NCBI GenBank assembly: GCA_021852245.1
Contig: JAJZNY010000439.1
Location: 441-7,014 of the forward strand
Direction of reading: 5' to 3'
DNA: 6,574 nt
Source of the DNA: Planctomycetota bacterium
GTDB taxonomy: Bacteria; Planctomycetota; Phycisphaerae; WQYP01
Below the pieces are notes generated by a model. The model did no database searches, was not told the DNA's origin, and saw only the letters and a program-made list of their open reading frames with translations. Positions 1 through 6,062 of the stretch are shown piece after piece. The position numbers were made by a program, and so were the translations under genes. The first letter of the stretch is position 1; every line of letters starts with the position of its first letter.

Positions 1-650
1 CGCTGGGAGAATATACGGCCCTTCATCTGGCCGCGGCCGTTGATTTTGAGTCGGCCGTAAAACTCGTTCGCGCACGGGGGCGGCTCATGCAGGAAGCCGC
101 CGAAAAGAATCCCAGCACCATGCTTGCACTTGTGGGCGCCGATGAAGCGGTTGCCGGACAGATATGCGAACGGGCACGAAACATCGGCGTTATCGTTCCG
201 GCCAACATCAATGCGCCGGGCCAGATTGTTCTCTCCGGCAGTATAGACGCCTGCGCCAAGGCCGCGGAGATTGCGACGGAGTTGGGTGTGCGGAGTGTGC
301 CGCTGAGTGTGGCAGGCGCATTCCATTCGCCGTTGATGCAGAGTGCCGCCGACGCCATGAGCGTGGTACTCGAGCCGGTAGAATTTCAACCGCCCACCGC
401 GCCGGTGCTCAGCAATGTGACCGCCGCTCCGCATGGCACCCCCTCGCTGGAGATCAAGCTGCAATTGATCCAACAGATCGTCGCACCCGTTCAATGGCAG
501 CGGTGTATGGAAAGCCTGCAGCGTGACGGATTTGAAGAATTTTTGGAGATCGGACCCGGTCGGACGCTTTCCGGTCTGATGCGAAAAATCAACCGTAAGG
601 CCCGTGTGGTGAACGTTTCAACGATTGCGGACATTGAATCGCTCTCGTAA
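1..650 (+). CDS. fabD: Malonyl-CoA:ACP transacylase FabD, 5'-truncated by the window edge
   Basis: FabD moves the malonyl group from malonyl-CoA to the phosphopantetheine arm of acyl carrier protein, supplying extender units for fatty-acid synthesis in the cytoplasm. The open frame runs in from the left edge. The first two bases (cg) fit the end of a TCG serine codon and are followed by LGEYTAL, so the window opens inside the nucleophile codon of the GHSLGEY motif. About 215 residues follow, close to the 217 that follow Ser92 in E. coli FabD. Also visible are the conserved Arg in RGRLMQEA (near 85), NINAPGQIVLSG (near 205-240), the catalytic His in AFHSPLM (codon 324-326), PVQW (near 490) and the C-terminal EIGPGRTLSGL. 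The ATG at 87 is internal. The stop is TAA at 648-650, and fabG starts 25 nt downstream, which suggests one operon. The N-terminal third lies outside the window. Confidence 0.97.
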   Translation, partial: LGEYTALHLAAAVDFESAVKLVRARGRLMQEAAEKNPSTMLALVGADEAVAGQICERARNIGVIVPANINAPGQIVLSGSIDACAKAAEIATELGVRSVPLSVAGAFHSPLMQSAADAMSVVLEPVEFQPPTAPVLSNVTAAPHGTPSLEIKLQLIQQIVAPVQWQRCMESLQRDGFEEFLEIGPGRTLSGLMRKINRKARVVNVSTIADIESLS

Positions 651-675
651 GTGAGTCCCGAACAGAGGTATTGTC

Positions 676-1422
676 ATGTCCACAACACAGAATAAGCGAG
701 TTGCTTTTGTCACCGGTGGTTCCCGCGGTATTGGGGAGGCGATTGTGCAGCGGCTCGCAGCCGATTCGATGCACGTGGTCGCCGTGGCACGCAATGGGGA
801 AAAGCTTGCCGGTCTCGTGGCCGGGCTTACGGCCGCCGGGCATTCAGTCGAGGCCCTGGCCCTTGATGTCGGTGACGGCGTCGCACTGGCGGCGGGTGTG
901 GAGCAGATCATTGAAACGCACGGGCGGCTTGATGTGCTGGTGAATAACGCGGGCATCACACGCGACGGCCTGTTTATGCGAATGGAAGATAAAGATTTTG
1001 ATGATGTCATCAACATCAATCTGCGCGCGGCGTTTGTTGCCTGCCGGGCGGCGGCCCGATCGATGATTCGCGCCAAATGGGGGCGCATCATCAACATCGC
1101 GTCGGTTTCGGGCATCATCGGAAATGCGGGCCAGGTGAATTATTCGGCTTCCAAAGCCGGACTCATCGGCATGACCAAATCCATCGCCCGTGAATTGGCG
1201 GGCAAGCAGGTGACTGCCAACTGTGTGGCCCCCGGTTTCACCACAACGGATATGACCGATGTCCTGCCCCCGCAGATCAAGGAAAAGGTGCAGGAGATGA
1301 TCCCGCTGCGCCGGTTCGGAACGCCGGCTGAAGTGGCCCATGTGGTAAGCTTTCTGGCCGGAGATTCAGCAGGATACATCACCGGGCAGGTGATAGCGGT
1401 GGACGGCGGGATGTCGATGTAG
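676..1422 (+). CDS. fabG: 3-oxoacyl-[acyl-carrier-protein] reductase FabG
   Basis: A cytoplasmic short-chain dehydrogenase/reductase that performs the first reduction of the elongation cycle, 3-ketoacyl-ACP to 3-hydroxyacyl-ACP with NADPH. It has 248 residues, the normal family length. The Rossmann glycine motif TGGSRGIG is at residues 13-20 and NNAG at 90-93. The catalytic tetrad is Asn115, Ser143, Tyr156 and Lys160 (YSASK at 156-160), followed by VAPGF and a C-terminal GYITGQVIAVDGGMSM like that of E. coli FabG. Arg17 and Arg39 fit a preference for NADPH. The ATG at 676 has an AGAGG ribosome site at 664-668, 7 nt upstream. Its position between fabD and acpP separates it from the many other SDR enzymes and supports the fatty-acid assignment. 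Confidence 0.97.
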   Translation: MSTTQNKRVAFVTGGSRGIGEAIVQRLAADSMHVVAVARNGEKLAGLVAGLTAAGHSVEALALDVGDGVALAAGVEQIIETHGRLDVLVNNAGITRDGLFMRMEDKDFDDVININLRAAFVACRAAARSMIRAKWGRIINIASVSGIIGNAGQVNYSASKAGLIGMTKSIARELAGKQVTANCVAPGFTTTDMTDVLPPQIKEKVQEMIPLRRFGTPAEVAHVVSFLAGDSAGYITGQVIAVDGGMSM

Positions 1423-1462
1423 GCGGCTGGCCGGTGCGTGACCGGATGGTTGAAGTGTTATG

Positions 1463-1491
1463 TTGATAAATTTGGTGAGTCAGGCTAACTT
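1463..1491 (+). promoter_or_regulatory. Possible internal promoter ahead of acpP
   Basis: In the 143-nt gap between fabG and acpP, TTGATA (1463-1468, 5 of 6 to the sigma-70 -35 consensus) is followed 17 nt later by TAACTT (1486-1491, only 3 of 6 to the -10). The spacing is ideal but the -10 is poor. An extra promoter here would fit the high demand for acyl carrier protein. No factor-independent terminator separates fabG from acpP, so read-through from fabG is also likely. Confidence 0.3.
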
Positions 1492-1565
1492 AAAGGACCC
1501 GGCGATTGTAGAAGTGAACGTCCGGTTCCTGTGTATGCCAGAGTTTTTATTGGAGGCCGTTTGAT

Positions 1566-1835
1566 ATGGCTGATATGGATCAGATTGAACAGAAGGTGAT
1601 CGACATCGTGGCGGAGCAAATGGGGGTCGATAAAGCCGAAATTACCCGCGAAACCAACTTTGTCAACGACCTCAATGCCGACAGCCTCGACACCGTCGAG
1701 CTGGTCATGGAGTTTGAAGACGAGTTTGAAACCTCCATCCCCGATGAAGAGGCGGAAAAAATCCAAACCGTCGGTCAGGCGATCGATTACATCAAAGCCG
1801 TTGCCGCCAAGCAGACGCCGGAAGCGGAATCCTGA
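1566..1835 (+). CDS. acpP: Acyl carrier protein AcpP
   Basis: A small acidic four-helix carrier that holds acyl intermediates on a phosphopantetheine arm and delivers them to FabD, FabF, FabG and the other enzymes of the cycle. The attachment site is Ser40 in [16 protein letters not shown], and the helix III signature [19 protein letters not shown] follows. It has 89 residues against about 77-80 in the usual bacterial protein. The extra length is a short tail (residues ~78-89, [10 protein letters not shown]). The ATG at 1566 has a strong GGAGG at 1552-1556, 9 nt upstream. A second in-frame ATG three codons later is possible but less well spaced. The position between fabG and fabF is the classic order. 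Confidence 0.97.
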   Translation: MADMDQIEQKVIDIVAEQMGVDKAEITRETNFVNDLNADSLDTVELVMEFEDEFETSIPDEEAEKIQTVGQAIDYIKAVAAKQTPEAES

Positions 1836-1941
1836 GCGATTCGGCCCTGATCTATCGCATTGCAGGTATTTGTGGGCCCGCCTCCGCCATCCCCATGGTT
1901 TGTGAGCGGGCTTACATCTTCTTTGGAGATTCTTCCCGCCT

Positions 1942-3186
1942 ATGACCAAACGTCGAGTCGTCATTACTGGCCTGGGGGTTGTCACACCTTTGGGCGATAT
2001 CCTTGATACTTTCTGGGCCCGATTGCTCGACGGCAAGTGTGGAATACGCACATTAACTCGATTTGATGTCAGCAGTTACCCCGTCCGTATCGGGGGTGAA
2101 ATTACCCCGGACGATTTCCATTACGAAGATATCATCGGGCACAAAGAGGCCAAGCGGCTTGATCGTTTTGCCCTCTACGGCATGGCCGCTGGTATTCGCA
2201 GCGTGTTGGATTCCGGTATCGATTTTTCAACCGTTGATCGCGATCGCTGCGGGGTGATTGTCGGATCCGGTATCGGCGGCATCGAGGAAATGGAACAGCA
2301 GTACGACAAAATGCTGGCCAAGGGGGTGGGGCGTGTTTCGCCGTTTACGGTCCCCCGGCTCATGGTAAATGCCGCAGCCGGTAATTTGTCTATCCAGTTC
2401 GGCTTAAGCGGACCGGTCTCCGCCACCGCAACGGCCTGTGCAACCTCGGGCAATGCCATCGCTGACGCCTTTCATTCCATTACCTTCGGCGAGGCGGATG
2501 TCATGCTGGCGGGCGGCGCTGAAGCCGCCATGACAAAATTGGGGATGGCGGCATTTTGTGCTCTCCGGGCCCTTTCAACGCGCAACGACGCTCCAGAAAA
2601 AGCATCCCGGCCGTTTTCCAAAGATCGTGACGGTTTTGTCATGTCCGAAGGAGCCGGCGTCGTGGTGCTGGAAGAGTACGAACTGGCCAAAAAGCGCGGA
2701 GCTCGCATTTATGGTGAGGTTCTCGCCTGCGGCGCCACGGGTGATGCGTGCCATATCACCGCTCCGGATGAAAATGGCACCGGTGCCGCTAAAGCCATGA
2801 ATAAAGCCCTGGCCGAGGCTCGGATCAACCCCGATCAAGTGCACTACATCAACGCCCATGGTACCAGTACTGAACTGGGCGATCTGGCTGAAACCCGCGC
2901 CGTGCATAAAACCTTCGGCTCGGCAGCCAAAAAAGTTCCCGTCAGCTCTACCAAGGGCGCCTTGGGACACAGCCTCGGCGCTTCCGGTGGAATCGAACTG
3001 GCCATCACGTGTCTGGCCATGCATCGCGGCGTGCTGCCGCCTACCATCAATTATGACGAGCCTGATCCTCTCTGCGATTTGGATTATGTCCCCAATCACG
3101 CCCGTGAGGCGAAGGTTCAATATGCCATGAGCAACAGCTTCGGATTCGGCGGGCATAATACATCCATACTCATTGGTAAGGTCTAG
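1942..3186 (+). CDS. fabF: 3-oxoacyl-[acyl-carrier-protein] synthase II FabF
   Basis: The elongating condensing enzyme: it transfers the acyl chain from acyl-ACP to its own cysteine and joins it to malonyl-ACP with loss of CO2. It has 414 residues, the usual FabF length. The thiolase-fold N-terminus is VVITGLGVVTPLG (6-18). The nucleophile is Cys166 in TACATSG, and the two catalytic histidines are His306 (NAHGTST) and His343 (KGALGHSLGASGG, with Lys338). The C-terminal gate loop SNSFGFGGHN is at 397-406. The Cys-His-His triad marks the elongating KAS I/II type rather than FabH. The position just after acpP favours FabF over FabB. The ATG at 1942 has GGAG at 1925-1928, 13 nt upstream, which is longer than ideal, but the N-terminus matches the family and no better start is seen. 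It sits 106 nt after acpP. Confidence 0.96.
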   Translation: MTKRRVVITGLGVVTPLGDILDTFWARLLDGKCGIRTLTRFDVSSYPVRIGGEITPDDFHYEDIIGHKEAKRLDRFALYGMAAGIRSVLDSGIDFSTVDRDRCGVIVGSGIGGIEEMEQQYDKMLAKGVGRVSPFTVPRLMVNAAAGNLSIQFGLSGPVSATATACATSGNAIADAFHSITFGEADVMLAGGAEAAMTKLGMAAFCALRALSTRNDAPEKASRPFSKDRDGFVMSEGAGVVVLEEYELAKKRGARIYGEVLACGATGDACHITAPDENGTGAAKAMNKALAEARINPDQVHYINAHGTSTELGDLAETRAVHKTFGSAAKKVPVSSTKGALGHSLGASGGIELAITCLAMHRGVLPPTINYDEPDPLCDLDYVPNHAREAKVQYAMSNSFGFGGHNTSILIGKV

Positions 3187-3330
3187 CGTGGGCGATTTGC
3201 AGAGGTAAAAAGCGGGCTCCTGCGTCGTGAGTTTGGAATTTCGCCACGGATGGCCCGTCCAAGTCAAACCTGACATCCGAAGCGGGCGTCTGATTGCAGT
3301 TGGCGATGTCAATGTTCTGGACTTTGCACC
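3187..3330. other. fabF-carbonic anhydrase spacer, no clear signal
   Basis: A 144-nt gap with no convincing factor-independent terminator or sigma-70 promoter. The only structure noticed is a loose 12-bp direct repeat beginning AGCGGGC (3211-3222 and 3281-3292, 10 of 12 identical), which may be chance. The downstream gene could be read through from fabF. Confidence 0.4.
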
Positions 3331-3903
3331 ATGACTCTGCTCGATGAAATACTTGCGTTTAACGCTTCCTTCGTCCGGGATCGGCAATATGAACCTTTCA
3401 AGACCGACACCCTCCCCAATAAAAAACTGCTGATACTCACCTGTATGGATTCCAGACTGGTGGAACTGCTTCCGCATGCGATGAATGTTCGCAACGGTGA
3501 TGTCAAAATCCTGAAAAATGCCGGCGCACTGGTCACCCATCCCTTTGGTTCCGTAATGCGCAGCATCATCGTGGGCGTCTATAAGCTCAACGTGCAGGAA
3601 ATCGCCGTCATCGGCCATCATGACTGCGGCATGACGGGGCTTAATTCCACTGAAATATTGGATAAAGCTGTAACGCATGGCATTCCCGAGAACACACTCT
3701 CCACGCTGAAAAACGCCGGTATTGATTTTGAAAATTGGCTGCGCGGCTTTGACCGGGCCGAGGACGGCGTCCGGCAAAGTGTCGAAATGATCCGCCGCCA
3801 TCCGCTGCTACCTCCACACCTGCCGGTACACGGTTTAATTATTTCCCCAGCCACTGGGAAACTGGACCTGATCATCTCGGGCTATGAGGCCGTCGAGAAG
3901 TAA
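3331..3903 (+). CDS. Beta-class carbonic anhydrase, YtiB-like
   Basis: A zinc enzyme that interconverts CO2 and bicarbonate in the cytoplasm. It has 190 residues, near the ~187 of Bacillus subtilis YtiB, which it resembles from end to end as I remember that protein. The zinc ligands are Cys38 (CMDSR, with the Asp40-Arg42 dyad), His96 and Cys99 (GHHDCGM). Other family landmarks are KNAGALVTHPFGSVMRSI (62-79) and HGLIISPATGKLDLIISGYE near the end. No signal peptide is seen. The ATG at 3331 lacks a clear ribosome site, but the start MTLLDEILAFN matches the family N-terminus and no upstream in-frame start is better. It lies 144 nt after fabF on the same strand. Bicarbonate feeds acetyl-CoA carboxylase, the source of malonyl-CoA, so a link to lipid synthesis is plausible but inferred. 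YtiB-type proteins form their own branch, so activity is likely rather than proven. Confidence 0.93.
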   Translation: MTLLDEILAFNASFVRDRQYEPFKTDTLPNKKLLILTCMDSRLVELLPHAMNVRNGDVKILKNAGALVTHPFGSVMRSIIVGVYKLNVQEIAVIGHHDCGMTGLNSTEILDKAVTHGIPENTLSTLKNAGIDFENWLRGFDRAEDGVRQSVEMIRRHPLLPPHLPVHGLIISPATGKLDLIISGYEAVEK

Positions 3904-4062
3904 TGCATGGCCCGCCTGGGTGCCGGTAGCCGACGGCCACCATCCGCGCCCTTGCGGCGTATGGCCTCGAATCCCCTGGCGTCGCGAACCGCCATGTTCT
4001 CCAGTTCACTTGGCCAACGATCACCTTTCCGCCCGCTTGCCGGCCCACCAGAACCCACCCAT
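3904..4062. other. Non-coding stretch or remnant after carbonic anhydrase
   Basis: No gene is supported here. Both strands stay open for some distance, but none of the translations has a recognisable fold, a good start site or a ribosome site. On the minus strand two broken pieces look faintly protein-like: one beginning GDRWPSELENMAVRDARG (about 4015 down to 3960), and another reading VDTPATAILAMGGFWWAG (about 4091 down to 4037) that ends at a stop. They lie in different frames. They may be remnants of a decayed gene or part of a dispersed repeat. Confidence 0.3.
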
Positions 4063-4131
4063 TGCCAAAATGGCAGTCGCAGGGGTGTCCACAAAAGTGG
4101 CGTTATTTGCAAAATAATGCGGTTTTTGTGG
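4063..4131. repeat. Cluster of small nested palindromes
   Basis: Three short inverted repeats follow one another: TGCCA/TGGCA (4063-4067 with 4071-4075), CCAC/GTGG around four A (4089-4100), and a 9-pair stem (4100-4108 with 4112-4120, one G-T pair, loop GCA). CCACAAAA at 4089-4096 can also pair with TTTTGTGG at 4124-4131, enclosing the last hairpin. The sites overlap, so the foldings compete. Function is unknown. Confidence 0.5.
4100..4127 (+). terminator. Weak candidate terminator for the carbonic anhydrase transcript
   Basis: A nine-pair hairpin (4100-4120, loop GCA) is followed by GG and five T (4123-4127). The stem is AT-rich, the T run is short and is not adjacent to the stem, and it lies ~200 nt after the stop codon. 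It is the best terminator-like site downstream of carbonic anhydrase but is only marginal. Confidence 0.25.
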
Positions 4132-4134
4132 CCG

Positions 4135-4231
4135 TGGACACACATGGACACCGATTTCCCTATGACGCTATATGAGACCAAATTCATGCGCTCATACGGA
4201 AACCAGTGTCCACCGGTGTCCAGTGTGTCCA
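4135..4231. repeat. Long imperfect palindrome built from GTGTCCA units
   Basis: The left arm 4135-4153 and the right arm 4214-4231 are complementary over 18 base pairs with one bulged A (4144). Inside, TTTCC/GGAAA (4155-4159, 4198-4202), TATGA/TCATA (4161-4165, 4192-4196), CGC/GCG (4166-4168, 4188-4190) and ATGA/TCAT (4172-4175, 4184-4187) continue the stem to an 8-nt loop. That makes about 35 pairs in 97 nt. The one large asymmetry is an 11-nt insert (4203-4213) on the right side that carries a further GTGTCCA. No T run follows on either strand, so it is not a classic intrinsic terminator. It could be a mobile palindromic element, a regulator-binding or recombination site, or a structured RNA. 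Confidence 0.7.
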
Positions 4232-4340
4232 AAGACTACCCCTATTCGCGGCGGAATCCGGCTTAAGCTCAGCGCCATTCCACCCTTGTACGCCACCGTC
4301 AGCGGCGGGTGTTCATGTTGCGCTAAGAATTGGTAAAGGC
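4232..4340. other. Spacer with no recognised feature
   Basis: Between the long palindrome and the AT-rich promoter region I see no gene, strong hairpin or promoter. Composition resembles the surrounding genome. Confidence 0.4.
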
Positions 4341-4388
4341 AAAAATTTTTCAACTTTTCGCTTGCGTTTTTTTTTTGAGTAGTATACT
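4341..4388 (+). promoter_or_regulatory. Putative sigma-70-like promoter with AT-rich upstream element and ten-T spacer
   Basis: TATACT (4383-4388, 5 of 6 to the -10 consensus) lies 15 nt after TTGCGT (4362-4367, a TTG-only -35). The spacer begins with a run of ten T (4367-4376, sharing the last base of the -35). Upstream is AAAAATTTTT (4341-4350), like an UP element. Transcription would start near 4395, giving a leader of about 190 nt before the gene at 4584. The spacing is shorter than the ideal 17. Confidence 0.5.
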
Positions 4389-4398
4389 CCCCCAATAG

Positions 4399-4428
4399 TG
4401 ACGGTTCAGCATGTTCTGGGGGCCGTCA
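4399..4428 (+). promoter_or_regulatory. Leader hairpin just after the predicted start of transcription
   Basis: TGACGG (4399-4404) pairs with CCGTCA (4423-4428), and CAG/CTG (4407-4409 with 4416-4418) can extend the stem inward. It would lie at the very 5' end of the message from the promoter at 4362-4388. A role in transcript stability is possible but only inferred. Confidence 0.4.
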
Positions 4429-4455
4429 TAGGGTGTGTTTGACAGTTCGGACTCT

Positions 4456-4536
4456 CTGCCGCGTTGGCGTGCTCGTCGCTTACTCATGGCTTGGCCATTT
4501 GCATTGATGCCATGGGCGACCGATACAACGCGGTAG
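4456..4536 (+). ncRNA. Predicted structured 5' leader element
   Basis: An 11-pair outer stem (4456-4466 with 4526-4536, one G-U pair, core CCGCGTTG/CAACGCGG) encloses GTCGC/GCGAC (4475-4479 with 4516-4520) and then CATGGC/GCCATG (4485-4490 with 4509-4514). ATGGC (4486-4490) can instead pair with GCCAT (4494-4498), so two inner folds exclude each other. It sits about 48 nt before the start codon at 4584. It matches no riboswitch or leader class that I recognise; it may be a cis-acting element or a protein-binding RNA. Confidence 0.4.
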
Positions 4537-4583
4537 CAGATCCCGGCATTCACAATGACGGGTTCATAATTTAAAAGGTAAAA

Positions 4584-6059
4584 ATGCGAACGTATTTAAT
4601 TGCGGTCCTCATCGGCACGACACCGCTGGCGGTGGCGCCGGCACGGGCGTTGGCGCAAACCTCGCGTAATTCAGTCGCACCCGTACGCGTTCTTGTGCGG
4701 CAGCTCATCGCTAATTACGCGCTGGTGCACGCTATCGAATTCCGAGCCGTGACAACCATGAATAATCTCCCCATCACTGGGCAGGGGAAGAAAGCACCGG
4801 GAAATATTCCAACTTGGCAGAAATCGGTCTACAAGTTCTTCGCCAATGGAGACAAATGTCGTATCACATTCCAGTTCAGGACTGCACTTCACAACGGTGC
4901 GGCACTCGATTGCACATGCCTGTTTGACGGGCGGCAATTTGAAATTTACTCACCCTCTGATGACGCCTCGCCGGTGATCTACAAGCGGCCACCCGCAGAG
5001 GCGACCAAGATCATCGGGCCCAATCCTATTCTGCGCCCGCTCATGTTTTTGGAAACAGTCTCGTCAAAATCGACATCAGCTGCGCCGGTTAGTTGGCGTT
5101 CGCTTCATGATCACCCGCAGCACATCATGCAATCCTTTTTGGCCCGATTCCGGGACGGCGGCGTTTATCATCATCCGACCCACCATCGCGGAGCGCTGCT
5201 GATCGTCAGCGCCGGAAGCCTCGGCCTCATGCACCCCAATCTGCTTTATCGTGTTAGATTTTCACGGCGAACGGGTTATGTCGTGAAGCGCATTACGCTC
5301 TGCGAGTCGCACCGGGCCTTGTTGACCTACACCTTTACCTACAGGCGGTTTGATGTAAAGGGAAAGACCATTCTCCTTCCCGTCCGAATCATCGGCAACT
5401 CGGTGGGGCTGCGGAAGGAGATTGCCACCGCCACTACGGTACTGGCACATCTTCACGTGAATCAACCCATAAAGGCTGATGAATTCACCATAAAACCGAT
5501 CTCCAATATTCCTCCAATGGCGACCGACAGCCCGGCGCAAATACAGCGCCGGCTGGAATTGCGGCAAGGTAACTCGGACTACCTGCCTGCCTACGGTGCC
5601 CTTACCCGGCTGCTATTCGGTCCGCACGGCCTGTGCCTCGGCGCGAACGGCAAAATGAAGAAAGCCTCCACCGTGAAACACCTCTTGCACAATCCGCGGG
5701 TCATCAAATATCTTCGCTCCATAGAGTCGAAGATCGTACGAGGTACAGGGGCGGATCTGCTGTTTGGTGAATTACTGCGCACGCTCACACTGACTGGCCG
5801 CGCTGCCGTTCCAGCCCTGAGTGGTTCCGTCCGTGACGGTTTGAATGATCGCATGATCATCGTAGAGCTCATGTTTCTGCGGTCGCAAATGGAATGGAAA
5901 CGCAGCAGGGAAAGTGGCGGTTCACTTCCACGCCATGCTGCAGCTCGCCATGATCCGACAATATCTCAAATTGCTGTTTTCAGACAGAGCCTAATGGTCA
6001 ATCCGGAAGGTCAATTTCGCAGGCGGTCGTGGGGGGGAGATTTGGGCTATCACCTCTGA
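4584..6059 (+). CDS. Uncharacterised exported protein, LolA-like N-terminal region; C-terminal end probably frameshifted
   Basis: I do not recognise a named family. The 491-codon frame starts at an ATG with AAAAGG at 4573-4578, 5 nt upstream. Residues 1-24 form a signal peptide (hydrophobic core, likely cleavage after ALA24), so the product is exported. Residues ~30-305 alternate short beta-type strands (FRAVTTMNN, YKFFANGDKCRITFQF, CTCLFDGRQFEIY, LLYRVRFSRRTGYVVKRI) and end with NQPIKADEFTIKP. This layout resembles the LolA/LolB-like domains common in planctomycete exported proteins, but that is a guess from style. Residues ~320-440 appear helical and have no known motif. The last ~50 residues are R/S/G-rich with GC-poor third codon positions, whereas the frame one base over looks natural and stops at 5992-5994. 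A one-base slip near 5905-5915 is likely, giving a true product of ~469 residues. It has its own promoter and leader and converges with the next gene. Confidence 0.75.
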   Translation: MRTYLIAVLIGTTPLAVAPARALAQTSRNSVAPVRVLVRQLIANYALVHAIEFRAVTTMNNLPITGQGKKAPGNIPTWQKSVYKFFANGDKCRITFQFRTALHNGAALDCTCLFDGRQFEIYSPSDDASPVIYKRPPAEATKIIGPNPILRPLMFLETVSSKSTSAAPVSWRSLHDHPQHIMQSFLARFRDGGVYHHPTHHRGALLIVSAGSLGLMHPNLLYRVRFSRRTGYVVKRITLCESHRALLTYTFTYRRFDVKGKTILLPVRIIGNSVGLRKEIATATTVLAHLHVNQPIKADEFTIKPISNIPPMATDSPAQIQRRLELRQGNSDYLPAYGALTRLLFGPHGLCLGANGKMKKASTVKHLLHNPRVIKYLRSIESKIVRGTGADLLFGELLRTLTLTGRAAVPALSGSVRDGLNDRMIIVELMFLRSQMEWKRSRESGGSLPRHAAARHDPTISQIAVFRQSLMVNPEGQFRRRSWGGDLGYHL

Positions 6060-6062
6060 GCG

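Noticed and set aside
1876..1911. GCCCGC/GCGGGC inverted repeat in the acpP-fabF gap as an attenuator or terminator
   Set aside because: Only 6 pairs around a 24-nt loop, and the following sequence is not a T run. Likely chance in GC-rich DNA.
1485..2051. A 188-codon minus-strand frame opposite acpP
   Set aside because: Antisense to a certain gene, with no recognisable domain and no ribosome site.
3211..3292. Direct repeat beginning AGCGGGC in the fabF-carbonic anhydrase gap
   Set aside because: 10 of 12 identical bases in two copies is weak, and AGCGGGC also occurs at 1905. No associated feature supports a role.
3270..3298. CTGACA with a downstream ATTGCA as a promoter for carbonic anhydrase
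   Set aside because: The -10 match is poor, so it is no better than background.
2575..3801. A 408-codon minus-strand open frame opposite fabF and the carbonic anhydrase
   Set aside because: It is antisense to two clear genes, has no recognisable motif and crosses their spacer. It is a by-product of high third-position GC on the coding strand.
4206..4231. The repeated GTGTCCA units as a CRISPR array
   Set aside because: Units are 7 bp with 2-3 bp between them and there are no spacers or cas genes.
3882..4232. A 116-codon minus-strand frame starting within the GTGTCCA repeats
   Set aside because: It overlaps the end of carbonic anhydrase and its start codons lie in the palindrome. Part of it may be a remnant, but it is not supported as a gene.
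3907..4266. A 119-codon plus-strand frame after carbonic anhydrase
   Set aside because: Its composition is low-information (R, S and P rich), it has no ribosome site, and it runs straight through the palindromes.
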